Of a stretch of DNA of 64,000 bases, positions 33,936-44,270 are shown in pieces. The stretch is from Parelaphostrongylus tenuis. Its lineage: Eukaryota > Nematoda > Chromadorea > Rhabditida > Metastrongylidae. The notes under the pieces are model-generated. The model did not search any database. It saw only the letters and a list, made by a program, of their open reading frames with translations, and was not told the DNA's origin. Each line of letters opens with the position of its first letter. Positions within the stretch are counted from its first letter, which is position 1. The stretch lies in the NCBI GenBank assembly GCA_019055375.1, contig JAHQIW010007234.1, forward strand, positions 558,001-622,000, in the 5' to 3' direction. The translations under genes and the position numbers were made by a program.

Positions 33936-34739
33936 TGTTCACATAAATATGAAATAGACGTACTCATTAGAAAGTATGGAAATAATTTTATGGGCCTCCA
34001 AAACTGTCTGCACCTCATTGCATAAAAGTCGTTTGGAGAGGGAGGAATTGAAGGATGAGGTACAAGAAGTCTTTTAAGGGTACTGAAGCGAAAAATCACT
34101 CAGAAACTCTGCACGAGCACTAGTAAAAAAGCCGCAATAAATAATCTTTATAGTTGACCCTCTCTCCTTCCTTCCCCCTCAACACTCACTTTCAATCATT
34201 AAACAAATACTTCAAGCTGATTATCTCCAAGATTGCATTTGCACTGGTATATATGAGAAGATGTCCATCCCAAACAGGTGCCAGATCAGGAGATCCAAAT
34301 GAACTTATGGATCTATATCGCCTGCACGCGGTGTACCTCTCACTCATCCTTCACGGATGTCTTCACATATCCCACAGCCTTCTTCGGCTGCTCAGAGACT
34401 TTGCCTTGGTCATGAATGTTGACTGCCAACAAAGGAGTGCCGACATATCGGTGCATACTTTCTACAGTTGAAAAAGCCAACATAGTCCTTACCTTCTCAA
34501 TAGATCTAGAGACATTCGTGGATTTGAGCCCGTTCTCGCAACATGAATATATTTTTGAGAGTATTGGGCGGTATGCAAATTAATCAACCTCAGGCAAGTG
34601 TTGAACCCGCTTTGAATATTATAGCATTGTTGAAAAACAGAAAAAGAAATATATCAAAATGTCATATATGAGTAAATAAATAAATAAACATATGTGTATA
34701 TTATATGTATTGTTTATCGCTACTTATTTACATAATCAA
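33936..34739. other. No gene recognised
   Basis: The plus-strand frame 34154-34471 (105 codons) is open but has no domain or splice support. 34660-34720 is a TAAA/TATA-rich low-complexity patch. Confidence 0.3.
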
Positions 34740-35880
34740 ATAGTTGTTTGATAGCACAAATCAAAAGAATTTGAATGGTATATCTCGTTATCAAGGAAGC
34801 CTACTCATTGCGCTGAAAGAGCAAGAATAAAATTTTGCTCTCCATTAAAAGATTTCTCGCTGACCAAGGTCTTTCCTTTGGAGTCTTGTTCATGAATCGA
34901 TAGATAAAATCTTGAGGATTCCAATAATTTATTTGGTTTGCATGAAGGACGTAGTATTACAATATAACAGCACAAAGAAGATTGGGTTTTGCAACAAACG
35001 GACCACTTCAACTATCCTCTCTTCATTTCGATCCCTTGGGAAAAACGCATTTCGTGCTCGATTTCATTGTCAAATGATTAATCGATAGCTCAAATCAAAA
35101 AATTTGAATGGCCTGTTTCATTCCCAAAAAGACCTTGTTATTGCGGTGAAAGAGCAAGAATAAAACTTTGTTTCTCATTGGAGGATTTCCCGCTGATTCG
35201 AGCCTCTCTCTTATAGTTTCAAGAACAAAACGATAGAGCAATCCCAGAAACTCCTATAATGTTTTTAGTTTTTTGAACAAACTTCTTAGTGCTTCATAAG
35301 AACCAAAAGAAAATTAGGTTTTGCACTTGATGCCTTTTTTTTTCAGTTTTGCGGAGCCCTTTCTTCTTTTGGCTGCCACAGTGTGAGCAAATTTTTTTGC
35401 TCTTTCAGCGCAATAAATAGGTCTACTTATTGAATATGAAATACACCACCAAAAATCTTATGATCTGAACTATCGAATGGCTACTTGAACACTGAAAATG
35501 ATCAGAAAATACGTCTTTCCAAAGGATGGAAGTGAGGAGCGGATAGAAAAAGTGATCCAGTTTTGCGAAACCCAATCTTCTTCTGGCTGTTACAGCGTAA
35601 TGCATGGTTCATTTTGAAAACCAAATATCTCATCGAAATATTTGAAGTTTGATCTATGACTGATCATTGAAATTCCGAGGGAAAGGTTTGATCAACGAGA
35701 GATCTTTGAATGAGAAACAGCATATTATTTTTGCTCCTCCAGCGCAACAATAAGGCCTTTCTGAAAATAGAGTACACCGTTTGAATTTTTATTTGAGCTA
35801 TCGAATAATTATTCAACCGTTAGAGACAAGCGCAAAATAGGCTTTTTCTGAAAAGTCGAAATGGCGTTTGGCTAACGGAA
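34740..35880 (+). repeat. Array of repeat C units
   Basis: Repeated landmarks recur at irregular spacing. These are CGATAGCTCAAATCAAAA (35080; degenerate at 34750), GAAAGAGCAAGAATAAAA (34817, 35150), GAACTATCGAATGGCTACTT (35466) and GAGCTATCGAATAATTATTC (35795), each followed by a TTTC..TTG..GATCAA-like block. This is a degenerate array of the dispersed family also seen singly at 16660, 22960 and 31350. Confidence 0.55.
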
Positions 35881-35909
35881 AAGTACCCAATTTTTTACTG
35901 TGCTTATCC

Positions 35910-36113
35910 CAATACTTCTAACACTCGATTCGTTTTTCGTCTTCTTCTTGAATGACATAGAATGCTGGTCGATAATGTCTCTTTGTAATTAGAGGATAGC
36001 CTTGCTGTGACGTTCCATAAAGCGTTCTTGTTGACTGCCGGAGAGTGCTGGGGTAGAGCCAGGCCTTACGCTCGCCGCGACGAGCATCACAACCACTCGG
36101 CCACGCCGCCTCG
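35910..36113 (-). repeat. tRNA-derived SINE, family 3 (best head)
   Basis: Complemented, it opens GGCGTGGCCGAGTGGTTGTG, which is very like the 5' half of a class II (Leu/Ser-type) tRNA including the A box. A body ending CGAATCGAGTGTTAGAAGTA follows. The 3' half of a tRNA fold is absent, so it is a SINE and not a tRNA gene. Confidence 0.75.
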
Positions 36114-37654
36114 TATATACATTGAATATATAATGAATGTTCTCTTATCGAATTCCTGATATAGTCAAACTTTGGAGTGATGATTTTCAAAGAATAATTC
36201 TTTGAACTTCTATAAATTCGCTTGCGATACGTCACTCTTTTGCTGTAGAATTCTATTAGTTCAATTGAGCACTGCTTACCGTGGACAGTGACGCTCTTAA
36301 CAAATCTGGCCTATACACTAAGAGCACTTTTTTGAATAAAGTTATTAGTATTTAAGAGATTATTGCTCATAATTTTTTCCGATGACTGCGAAACGGTAAT
36401 TGTAAAATCACTGTTGAAAACTTGGCTTAGGAAAGTGTTTTCCATACTAACATTTTTTCAACTACACGCAGGAGTCGTTGCCTAGAATCATAGAACAAGT
36501 TTTGAGAGGCGTAGAAAATCCACCCAAGGAAGGAATAGCTACAGGTTTGTGCTACACCTCATGCTACTGGTTTAATCAACAAAGAAAGCATGATTGACTG
36601 GTTATACCGAGGCTGAAGAAAATCGGTTTACAACATATAATGGCTCTCTGTGGAAACCTTGAATGCCGGCTTCTGCAAAACATATTGCACGGAGGAAGCA
36701 AAAGCGCTACTTGCCGAACGAGATTCTTCACCGTCGTCTACTGAAAGAAGATTCAACTTGAGCTAAAAGGCGGAGGTACACGACTGTGACGAACGGCAGT
36801 GGGCCGTCGACTCAAACTAACGGCTCTGAAGAACAGAAGACGCGTCGAAACATTAGCCGATTGAAATTTTTTAATAACACCTCGCACTATAGGCTTAATC
36901 AGCAAATGAAGTATGACTGATAAGCAGCATACAGCAGCATACTGTAACGTGCGAAGAGAAATGCATATTGCTCCAAAAATGACAGTAATCGGCTCAACTT
37001 CTTGACCGTGACTATTCTAAGGCGGAAACTGAGTGTTGAAAGGTAAGGTTGATCGTTTGGTGGCCTACAGCTGCAATGATTTGTCACAATTTTTCGAATT
37101 GAATGAACATTTACCACGGAAATGTAATGTTAGTAGATCGACTAAATGGCAGATATCAAAGCTCACTGCACACGCTAATTATCAAACGAATCCTTCTCCA
37201 CTATGACAAGCGTTGGGTGACGCAACGTTCGACTTGTGCTTATAACATTCATGGGCTCGACTACGGTGCTGTTCCATTCGCCATACTCATCAACTTCCGA
37301 ACTCGAAACTGCATCCAATGACTTCATCGCTTTCAGGTGACTAGTATTCTGAAACTATGGTGTAAATAAGTGTATTTCTTGTTAGGAAAACATGCATATT
37401 TGCGTGGGGTCAGCATGGAAAATAGTAAAAGAAGATCTGGACCTAAGCCTGTGTTGATGCCGGGATCTATGTCAATGCTGTAAAGTGGAGTCGTGTTCAG
37501 GAATAAACACCAGCTCAATGTCGAATGCTCGACTTTGCGCGATTTTCTCAAACAGTATTTTTGGTATTGGCATAGAGTGAATCTTAAAGTTGCGTAGTAA
37601 GTTATATATCATTTATAATCCATATATGTATGTACACAATACATATATCAACTG
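36114..37654. other. Unassigned; local direct repeat and GAAGACG-GTCGAAAC motif
   Basis: 36550-36605 and 36880-36935 are similar in the same orientation (ACACCTCATGCTACTGGTTT versus ACACCTCGCACTATAGGCTT, each followed by AATCA.CAAA). CTGAAGAACAGAAGACGCGT and CGAAACATTAGCCG at 36825-36860 match the terminal motif of the TIR elements at 16225-16265 and 63040-63085. The remainder shows no exon that I can support. Confidence 0.4.
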
Positions 37655-38195
37655 TCACCTGCCGTCTCGTTGGTTGTCGAGTGACTCGAGTGGGCACCAG
37701 CAACACTTCCATGTTTCCCTATCACGTGCAAGAGTATCCTAGTGGGTCCTCCTCGCTCTAGGGATTCGTTGCACATCATATCTTTCTTCTATGCTTTTCA
37801 AGAAAAAATCGGACCATCGGGTCGGTGGTCTTCCTGGAGAGCGCTTGATATCCTGAGGGATCCAATCGGTAACAACTCTCGTCCATCGGTTGTCGTTGAA
37901 GCGCATTATGTGTTCGGCTCACCTTATTTTCAATATCCTGGCGTGTACAACGGCGGCTTTGATCTTCGATCGCTGACGTGTGTCGGAACTTCAAATCTTT
38001 CCTTTCATTCAAGATACGGGATACTCTTAGCATTGACCTTTGACTGCGCATTCGATAACGCCAAGTGGTTAGTCATCCCGCTTACATGGCGGCCAGGTTT
38101 CTGCTGCATACGTTAGAGCAGGGTTAAACGTCGAGTCGAAAAGGTGAGCACGGAGTCGCATGTTCTCTATCCTCTTCATTTACCATACCTTCTCC
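37655..38195 (-). mobile_element. RTE LINE 3' fragment
   Basis: The minus strand reads the RTE ORF2 C-terminal region (compare 26322-26860): plus-strand GTGACTCGAGTGGGCACCAG, ATCGGTTGTCGTTGAAGCGC and GGCGGCCAGGTTTCTGCTGC. The 3' end at about 37655 matches the intact element's 3' end, and the 5' side is truncated at about 38195. Frames are broken. Diverged but readily alignable. Confidence 0.88.
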
Positions 38196-38649
38196 CTCAA
38201 ATCAAAGAACTCTTGACATGCTTTTTCAACTTTTATGGACGTCCTGAACAAGACTTGTCTTCGGGGTCAAGGTCTTCGAAATTGAAGCGTTGAAATCGTT
38301 GGCCAACAGCAGACTTGTTAGATGTGCCTTCCCTTTCAACTTCGTTGATTTCATCAATTGTAGCTCGCTGCGAAGAACCCTTTCTCCAATGATGACGCAG
38401 TTGAACACGAACTTCAATTGTATCGTTGAACATGGTGAAGGCTTGTAACAAAGTGTAAATAAAGATTATTAATATCTAGGCCTTCAGTGGGAATATTCCA
38501 CATAAAACTATAATATTCCTATGATATGCATGAGAGTTATCTCATGGTTGTTATAGTACTCTAGAGCCTTTTTTCAACTGCAGTATTAACAACGTCGACA
38601 AAGATTAATACCAACTTTTCAACGTTTTCACGTTAGCGAAAAAAAAGTA
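38196..38649. other. No gene recognised
   Basis: Spacer between two oppositely oriented RTE relics. The overlapping minus-strand frames 38226-38417 and 38233-38451 have no recognisable domain. Confidence 0.35.
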
Positions 38650-40072
38650 CTGTCCGAAGTTTCTCTAAGAGACGTTTGCCTCCACTATGTCTCATGCTCA
38701 TACACCAATATGGTATATCACCAGCCGCAGGCAACAAGACCTTATGTCAGAACATGCAAAACGCTGCAGAGCAGCGGTAATGGTACACTTTGAAGAGAGA
38801 AGAGCAATAGTTACGGTCGAGGATACAAGAATTTGGGAGGGCATTCTACCGCAACTTTGCCGTTGGCAAAACCAAGATGAGTAGCTCTTCACTCCGACTA
38901 GGCTCTTCAGATGTTACCTGTCACATTAGAATGTTTCTAGTGGATGGCTTACCAGAAAACTTGGACACCTTTATCACATTGGCAACAATCGCTCAACCTG
39001 CTTGCTGTCTGTCGTCTATGAACTCTTCACTAGAGTCATCCTAAACAGGATTAAACAGTTCACTGGATGAAAGACAGTCAAGCAACAAGTAGAATTTCTG
39101 GAAGTGTTGACCACTATAAGCCACATCGATGCAATAACTATGTTTATTGAAGGTTTACAAGGATACAAAAGACCTCTCCGTTCCACTTCCATTAATTTAT
39201 AGTATGCTTTTGATTCAGTTGAAAAAATCACTCTTAGAGGCTCTAGATAGTTAGGGCACACCAACTTAGTACATAAGGATACTTCATGAGCTATATAGGA
39301 TGCCACAACTAAACTATTACTACTCTGTAGCGATAACACTACAGAGTTAGGAAGAGGGGCCCAACAAACGAGAACATTTCGTCAAAACAGTTCAGAACTA
39401 CCCTCCAAAACGGTATGCGAAGATCACAGTGAGATGAGATATGAGTGAAAAATCGACGTTCGACAATAACACTATCTTCGCTTTGTTGATAATATCGCTA
39501 TCATAACACGATTTGTCAACCAAACAAAAAGAATATTGATTAATTTCGACAACAGTTATAAAATATTGATCTCGGCTGAATCTAACGAAAGCACCACTGT
39601 TCATGAGGAACGGAGGGGTATCGGAAGACCCATTCATTCTCAACGAAATGAATGCTTTCTTGTGCTCCAGTACGTCTATCTATCTAGGTCGGGAGATCAA
39701 TATGTCAACTGAATTAGTTTCAGAGTTTTCAAGATGAAGCAAGTGGTTTGGTAATTGAATATTCGTTCTACACTCTAAACTATCAAGATTTAGGCATTAA
39801 GTTAATCACTCATTGCTTTACAATGACAACCGATGGGCAGGCGCCGTTACTGGCTGGTTTGTTCAAGTTGTCAAATACTCCAAAGAAAGTTATCAACCCA
39901 CTAGTATAATTTTTCTCCACCGGAAGAAATAGATATGATGCTCAACAAATTCGTACAGCGAGGAGAACGCTCTGATTAACCTTGCACGCGAAAAGATAAG
40001 GTGGCAGTTTTACTGATGTCCATTTCAGTCACATCATGAGCAAAGGGGCAACAAGTAATACAGGTGAATGTT
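38650..40072 (+). mobile_element. RTE LINE relic (linker, RT, C-terminus)
   Basis: A decayed plus-strand copy colinear with the intact element from the linker (AGACGTTTGCCTCCACTATG at 38668, GCAAAACGCTGCAGAGCAGC at 38756) to the 3' end. The RT fingers are at about 39000-39060 and the YKRPLRSTSINL..AFDSVE region at about 39160-39230. Remnants of the LRFADDI region lie near 39470-39510 and ACAACCGATGGGCAG at about 39825. The end reads AAGTAATACAGGTGA at about 40060. It has many frameshifts. The stretch from about 39770 to 39800 is missing coding relative to the intact copy. Confidence 0.85.
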
Positions 40073-40689
40073 GTTTGATCATCTATTACATTAATAGTCT
40101 ATTCATATATATCTAAGAGAATCGCATAAGTCACTCAATTCTCTTAGGTATATATGAAACATCATGAGACTGCGAAAAAAGGCAGTAGAAACACCAGAAA
40201 TCTGGAGTATAAAAGCCTACTTTCAAAAGAATTCTTTGCTTCTTGGTTGATACTCCCTTTCTCATCATGCCAATACAATTTTTGATAATCACTCTACAAG
40301 AGCTACATAACTATGTTCCACCTCATTACTCATCCGATTCATTACAGTTTGAAGTTCATTTCCCATTCCTCTTGACGTCATCGCTACATAGGAGAGAAGA
40401 AGGTAAACTCATTCCGAATAAATATTCTTCTAATGAGCTAACTGGCACAAATGGTGCACCAACGAAAAGGGTATTCCCTTTCTTCAATCACAAAGTCTTA
40501 CAATTTTGTCCATGCAATGCATATTGAGTATTTTTGCTGTCCCATGAGATTATAATTACACAATAGAGAGAACTCTTAGCAAATATTTTAGCTTATTTAT
40601 TACGATTTTTTTGAACAAAATGTAATCTTGGCTGTCTTTTTATTCAACTATTTAGCTGTGGGATGATGACACAGTTGTATATCCACCAA
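40073..40689. other. No gene recognised
   Basis: 40120-40180 carries a SINE-tail motif (ATTCTCTTAGGTATATATGA, then AAACATCATGAGAC) also seen at 15350 and 56960. The open frame 40243-40527 has no recognisable domain. Confidence 0.35.
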
Positions 40690-40810
40690 TGCTAAGTAAT
40701 GTGTAAAACAACGTCGGACGATGCGAACCAGCATTTCATTCTTTCCGGGGGCGCGCGCTAAGCATTGCACTATCGGCGCTCTTTCTATCATCACTCTTTC
40801 TTGGACGCAG
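40690..40810 (-). repeat. tRNA-derived SINE, family 1
   Basis: The plus strand shows the complement of the tRNA-like head (GCATTGCACTATCGGCGCTC) and of a B-box-like GATGCGAACCAGC. Decayed. Confidence 0.6.
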
Positions 40811-40939
40811 TTGGATCGATCTGTCAGCAACCAACCGTAAACGGTTTAGCCTGAGAGCCGATAATGGCATTGAACCAGAATATTGGACACGCTGACAAAT
40901 ATTGGACGTATGTTTTATAAACGAGAGTTCTTTTTATAA

Positions 40940-41060
40940 AACTGCTTGAGCGGTGGTATGATGCCACAAATGGCGTCGCCACCGGAAAGGGTAAAATGCT
41001 GATTCAAATCCCGCTCGACGTCGAAGTTCCATACATCACTCAACATTAGCGAAAACACTG
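40940..41060 (+). repeat. tRNA-derived SINE, family 1 (diverged)
   Basis: GCGTCGCCACCGGAAAGGGT, then a degenerate B box (GATTCAAATCCCG), then CATACATCACTCAACATTAG, in the family 1 order. It lies head-to-head with the copy at 40690. Confidence 0.5.
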
Positions 41061-41489
41061 TATGATATCCCTCAGTATTTTAGGACGATCATGGCTTTTG
41101 GACTTTCCATTCGGCTGAGGTGTTATTAAGGCTCTGCTCCGCTGCTGGTTTGCTATCAAATTCACGAAGTGTTGCTCATAGATTTGTCCCTAGTAACGTC
41201 TTCAAGCGAACAACTACAACATTGGTATATTCGCGATACTCATTATTATTCAGAAGCCAACTCGATCTCAAAATTGTTGTAACTATTCCTGCAACATGAA
41301 CATCCACTTGAGACCCCCAGATTCGATTCAGTCGTGAAATTCACATCAGCAACTACCTTCATCGTCAAATACCGGAAAAATTAGGCAAACTACGCAACAT
41401 TTTCTCACGTTGATGGGCGGTTTACATAAGTGAGTTTCATTGGATTTTTTTCATGTGGTCTAACCCCGTTTAAGAGTACATTGTTGGGT
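41061..41489. other. No gene recognised
   Basis: Non-coding spacer. No repeat or exon that I can support. Confidence 0.35.
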
Positions 41490-43560
41490 TTTACTCACCC
41501 TAAAAACTATAAGAACAACACATTCGCTTTGAGAGCTCTTCGTAAAGAAGTCGGATCATCCAACAGGCGGCCTTCGAACTGTGTATCTGCATCTAGTAGA
41601 CCAAGTCGCTAACGAATCTTTTGCACCGGTACACCTCTACCTCACTACAAACCCAATCCACTCACTAAGTTGATTAAAAAGTTTATTAACAACTGTGAAA
41701 ATTCAAATTCTGTGTTTGTTTCACATAGTATCGGTTATTGTAAATTCATGGGAATATGTCAGGGATATTCCCACCTGGTTTACCTCATGGATTACGATCG
41801 GAGCAGACATTAGGTTGAAAAGGTCAAGCGCCGTCATCAGTTGGAAGTCTAAATCCGTTTGGACAAAAGGTATGCGATTGGTGGATTTTTGAAGGTGTCC
41901 TGCATTTTGAACTTCTTCTGAATGGTCGCCCATCGGTGCAGAACTCTACTGCGAGCAATTGAAGCGAGCCTACGATGCGTAAAAGAATAAATACCCGACA
42001 CTGATTTGTCAAAAGCGCGCGCTGTTTCGGCAAGACAATCTCAAAGTTTACACTGCATAGAAGACTAGAGAAAAGTTTTATGAACTGGAGGGAATCCGAG
42101 ATGTTGCTGCACCCACTTACATTCTAGATGGTGCGCCGTCAGATGATAGTTCACGATTTCGCTCAATGGAACATTTCCTGCGCGGACGCCGATTCGAGAC
42201 ATTTGATCAAGTGGAAGAGAAATGTAAGGACTTTTTCACTCAAAACCCAGTCATTGGCGATTTCGATCAGATCCGAAGGCTTACAGACCATTGGCAGGAA
42301 ATCGTGGATAATTACTGTTATATTTTGAAAAATTATTGTTGTTTTCAATTGAATTTCTGTATGAACTTTGAGCTTTCTGCGCGTGCTAAGGAACTTATTC
42401 CTCAACCTATTGATTCTCAGCATTTGACGTATACGGCAGTCTGTGATTTCCGCTCATCAAGTAGGCCGGAAATTGTATCACCTCTCACGGGCATGAAATG
42501 AGATACTTCTAACATCTCATCTTCTTGATAACTTGTTGAATAACAGTGAGTGATCTTTTATCTTGCTTGGTAGGGTTCAAGTTTTCCATCCACACGTTAC
42601 GATAAGTAGGATCGTGGAATTCGAAGTACTCGTGCATAATCGGTTTTTCGTCACTACATCTTTCATATTTTAATATACTTTCCAAATCGCTCTGCTCTGA
42701 GTCAATTCGTTCATCACGTCCAGTTCTCGAAGCACATATTGTTGGTAAAGCAGCAACCGAAATTCGTGTTGTATAGAGCGCGAGCTGCAGAAATGAAAAG
42801 CGAAACCATTTGTGATGAGTGAGTTAACATGAAATTTTATGGCTCAGTCGAACATCGATCTTTTTGCAAGCGCTGTCGGCTGTCAGTCGTTCCCCTTACT
42901 TAATGCTTCTCAACCTTATAAAAACAAAATCATTAGCAGAGCAAGCATTTGATGCAGCCGCGATCGCAGCATTCAAACCCACATAGCCCCATTTCATTTT
43001 GGCATAATGGCAGTGTCGAAATAAGCTTATCCATTATGTTACGGTAGAACGGCGGAGTTATGGCTCCCATATGAATTATGGAGGACTTTTATAAACTGTG
43101 GGAACACATTTTTTTCAGAGCACTTTCTAATCACTTCGTTCCAGCTGTCTCGACGCTTCTCTGAATCGATGATAGAAAGACAGCGGTGAGTATCGATGAG
43201 TGCTGAGATGAGTGACCTTTGATAAGAATCTTCGTTGTACCATTCACCGTAGGGAGTCTTGTTCAAAATCCTACTTCATACGGCTGTCCTTTATGCAGTA
43301 CTCTATCAATTTTGCTAAAGAGGACTAAAGTAAAAAGCTTTTAAACAGACAAATCGGGAGATAGTTTCCGATGTCGTGGATAACGTCACTATTATGTAAC
43401 AACATAGTCTATCTTCTCTTCTACTGCTGTAGAACACTGCATTCTGGCACATAATATGAGTAGTCAGGCCTAAATTTTGGTGAAGACTGCTTATTTTCGG
43501 AGGCAAATCGTCATCGTAGTTACTCGAATTCAAACGAGAGCGGTCCTAAGATGATAACAA
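41490..43560 (-). mobile_element. RTE LINE relic interrupted by a mariner relic
   Basis: Minus-strand ORF2 pieces lie in the correct order. A C-terminal piece (plus GAAGTCGGATCATCCAACAG, about 41548) corresponds to 26478 in the intact element. A second C-terminal piece at 42535-42720 (GTGAGTGATCTTTTATCTTG) corresponds to about 26735. An RT palm remnant at 43060-43240 ends with FIKVLHNSY. RT fingers at about 43315-43400 read D..H DIGNYLPICLF. Between the two C-terminal pieces sits the plus-strand mariner relic, so mariner inserted into an already resident RTE (inference from order). Strongly decayed. Confidence 0.75.
41690..42340 (+). pseudogene. mariner transposase relic (C-terminal half)
   Basis: Plus-strand remnants in three frames follow the order of a mariner/SETMAR-type transposase. 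A central catalytic-region remnant (about 41885-42075) reads like F.LLLNGR, then YCEQLKRAYDA near 41945-41975, then an FRQDN-like segment near 42024. The C-terminal region is MEHFLRGRRFETFDQVEEKC from 42166, through FDQIRRL and HWQEIVDNY at about 42255-42320. It has several stops and frameshifts. No terminal inverted repeats were identified. It is nested in an RTE relic of opposite orientation. Confidence 0.82.
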
Positions 43561-44109
43561 GTTCGCTCTATTTTCCTCATCCAGTCCTTCAAGTTTCAGA
43601 GCTTTCTGAGGGTTAACAGTATCTGCGATTGCAATGGCGAGATTTCATATTTTTGTCATGACCAATTCTTTGAAATTTTTATGCAAAGATTGATGCTTGT
43701 CAGTTAAGCTAATTTGATAAAGACTGCTAATAAAGACACCCGAAAGAATATCCGTAAATGAGGTGGCGCGATAATTGCTGCCCTAGTGCTAGAAAGAAAG
43801 CCACAAAGCCGACTAAACAGCCATCAGATTTCCAGCGCAGGCCCAACAACTTCAAGTGCGAATAAGAGTGCATCTGCTGAGCACTTCACATCTTCGACTA
43901 CAGTCCATCCTAGACTCATTTTCAACATCTTTTCTTATCCAAAATTTTTGCAAAAGCTAGATAAAACGCTCTCAGTAGTCGACATTGTGAAATGGTTGGG
44001 CAAAGAATTTATTGTTTTTATTGCTTAAAAGGAACAAAACTAATTAGTGGCTTCTTTGTGAGCATTATTTGTTTCTTCCATTGGATATATAAAATACGAC
44101 GAAGGATAG
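43561..44109. other. No gene recognised
   Basis: The plus frame 43786-44028 (80 codons) is unassigned. Possible further RTE debris, but I could not align it. Confidence 0.3.
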
Positions 44110-44270
44110 AGTTCGCACTGCGCAGTGATAAGAGGTGACCCACTGTATCGGTCGTTGGTTCAGTCGAGCGCTCACCAAGCCTCATCCTTCCGAAGTCAGT
44201 AAGTATATGCTAGACTTGCCTGGGACGCTGATAACATTGAAGAGGTGCGTCGATAAGTCATCGGAACTCA
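44110..44270 (+). repeat. tRNA-derived SINE, family 2 (plus)
   Basis: GCGCAGTGATAAGAGGTGAC, then a B-box-like TGGTTCAGTC, then GCGCTCACCAAGCCTCATCC, in the same order as the head of 33624-33920. It overlaps the start of an open frame (44135-44419), which is not a gene. Confidence 0.65.

Noticed and set aside
34740..35880. Possible CRISPR-like regularly spaced repeats
   Set aside because: Units are irregular, diverged and dispersed elsewhere. The genome is a nematode's, with no cas-like genes.
36060..36113. Possible Leu/Ser tRNA gene (GGCCGAGTGGTT)
   Set aside because: Only the 5' half is tRNA-like. The following sequence is the family 3 SINE body.
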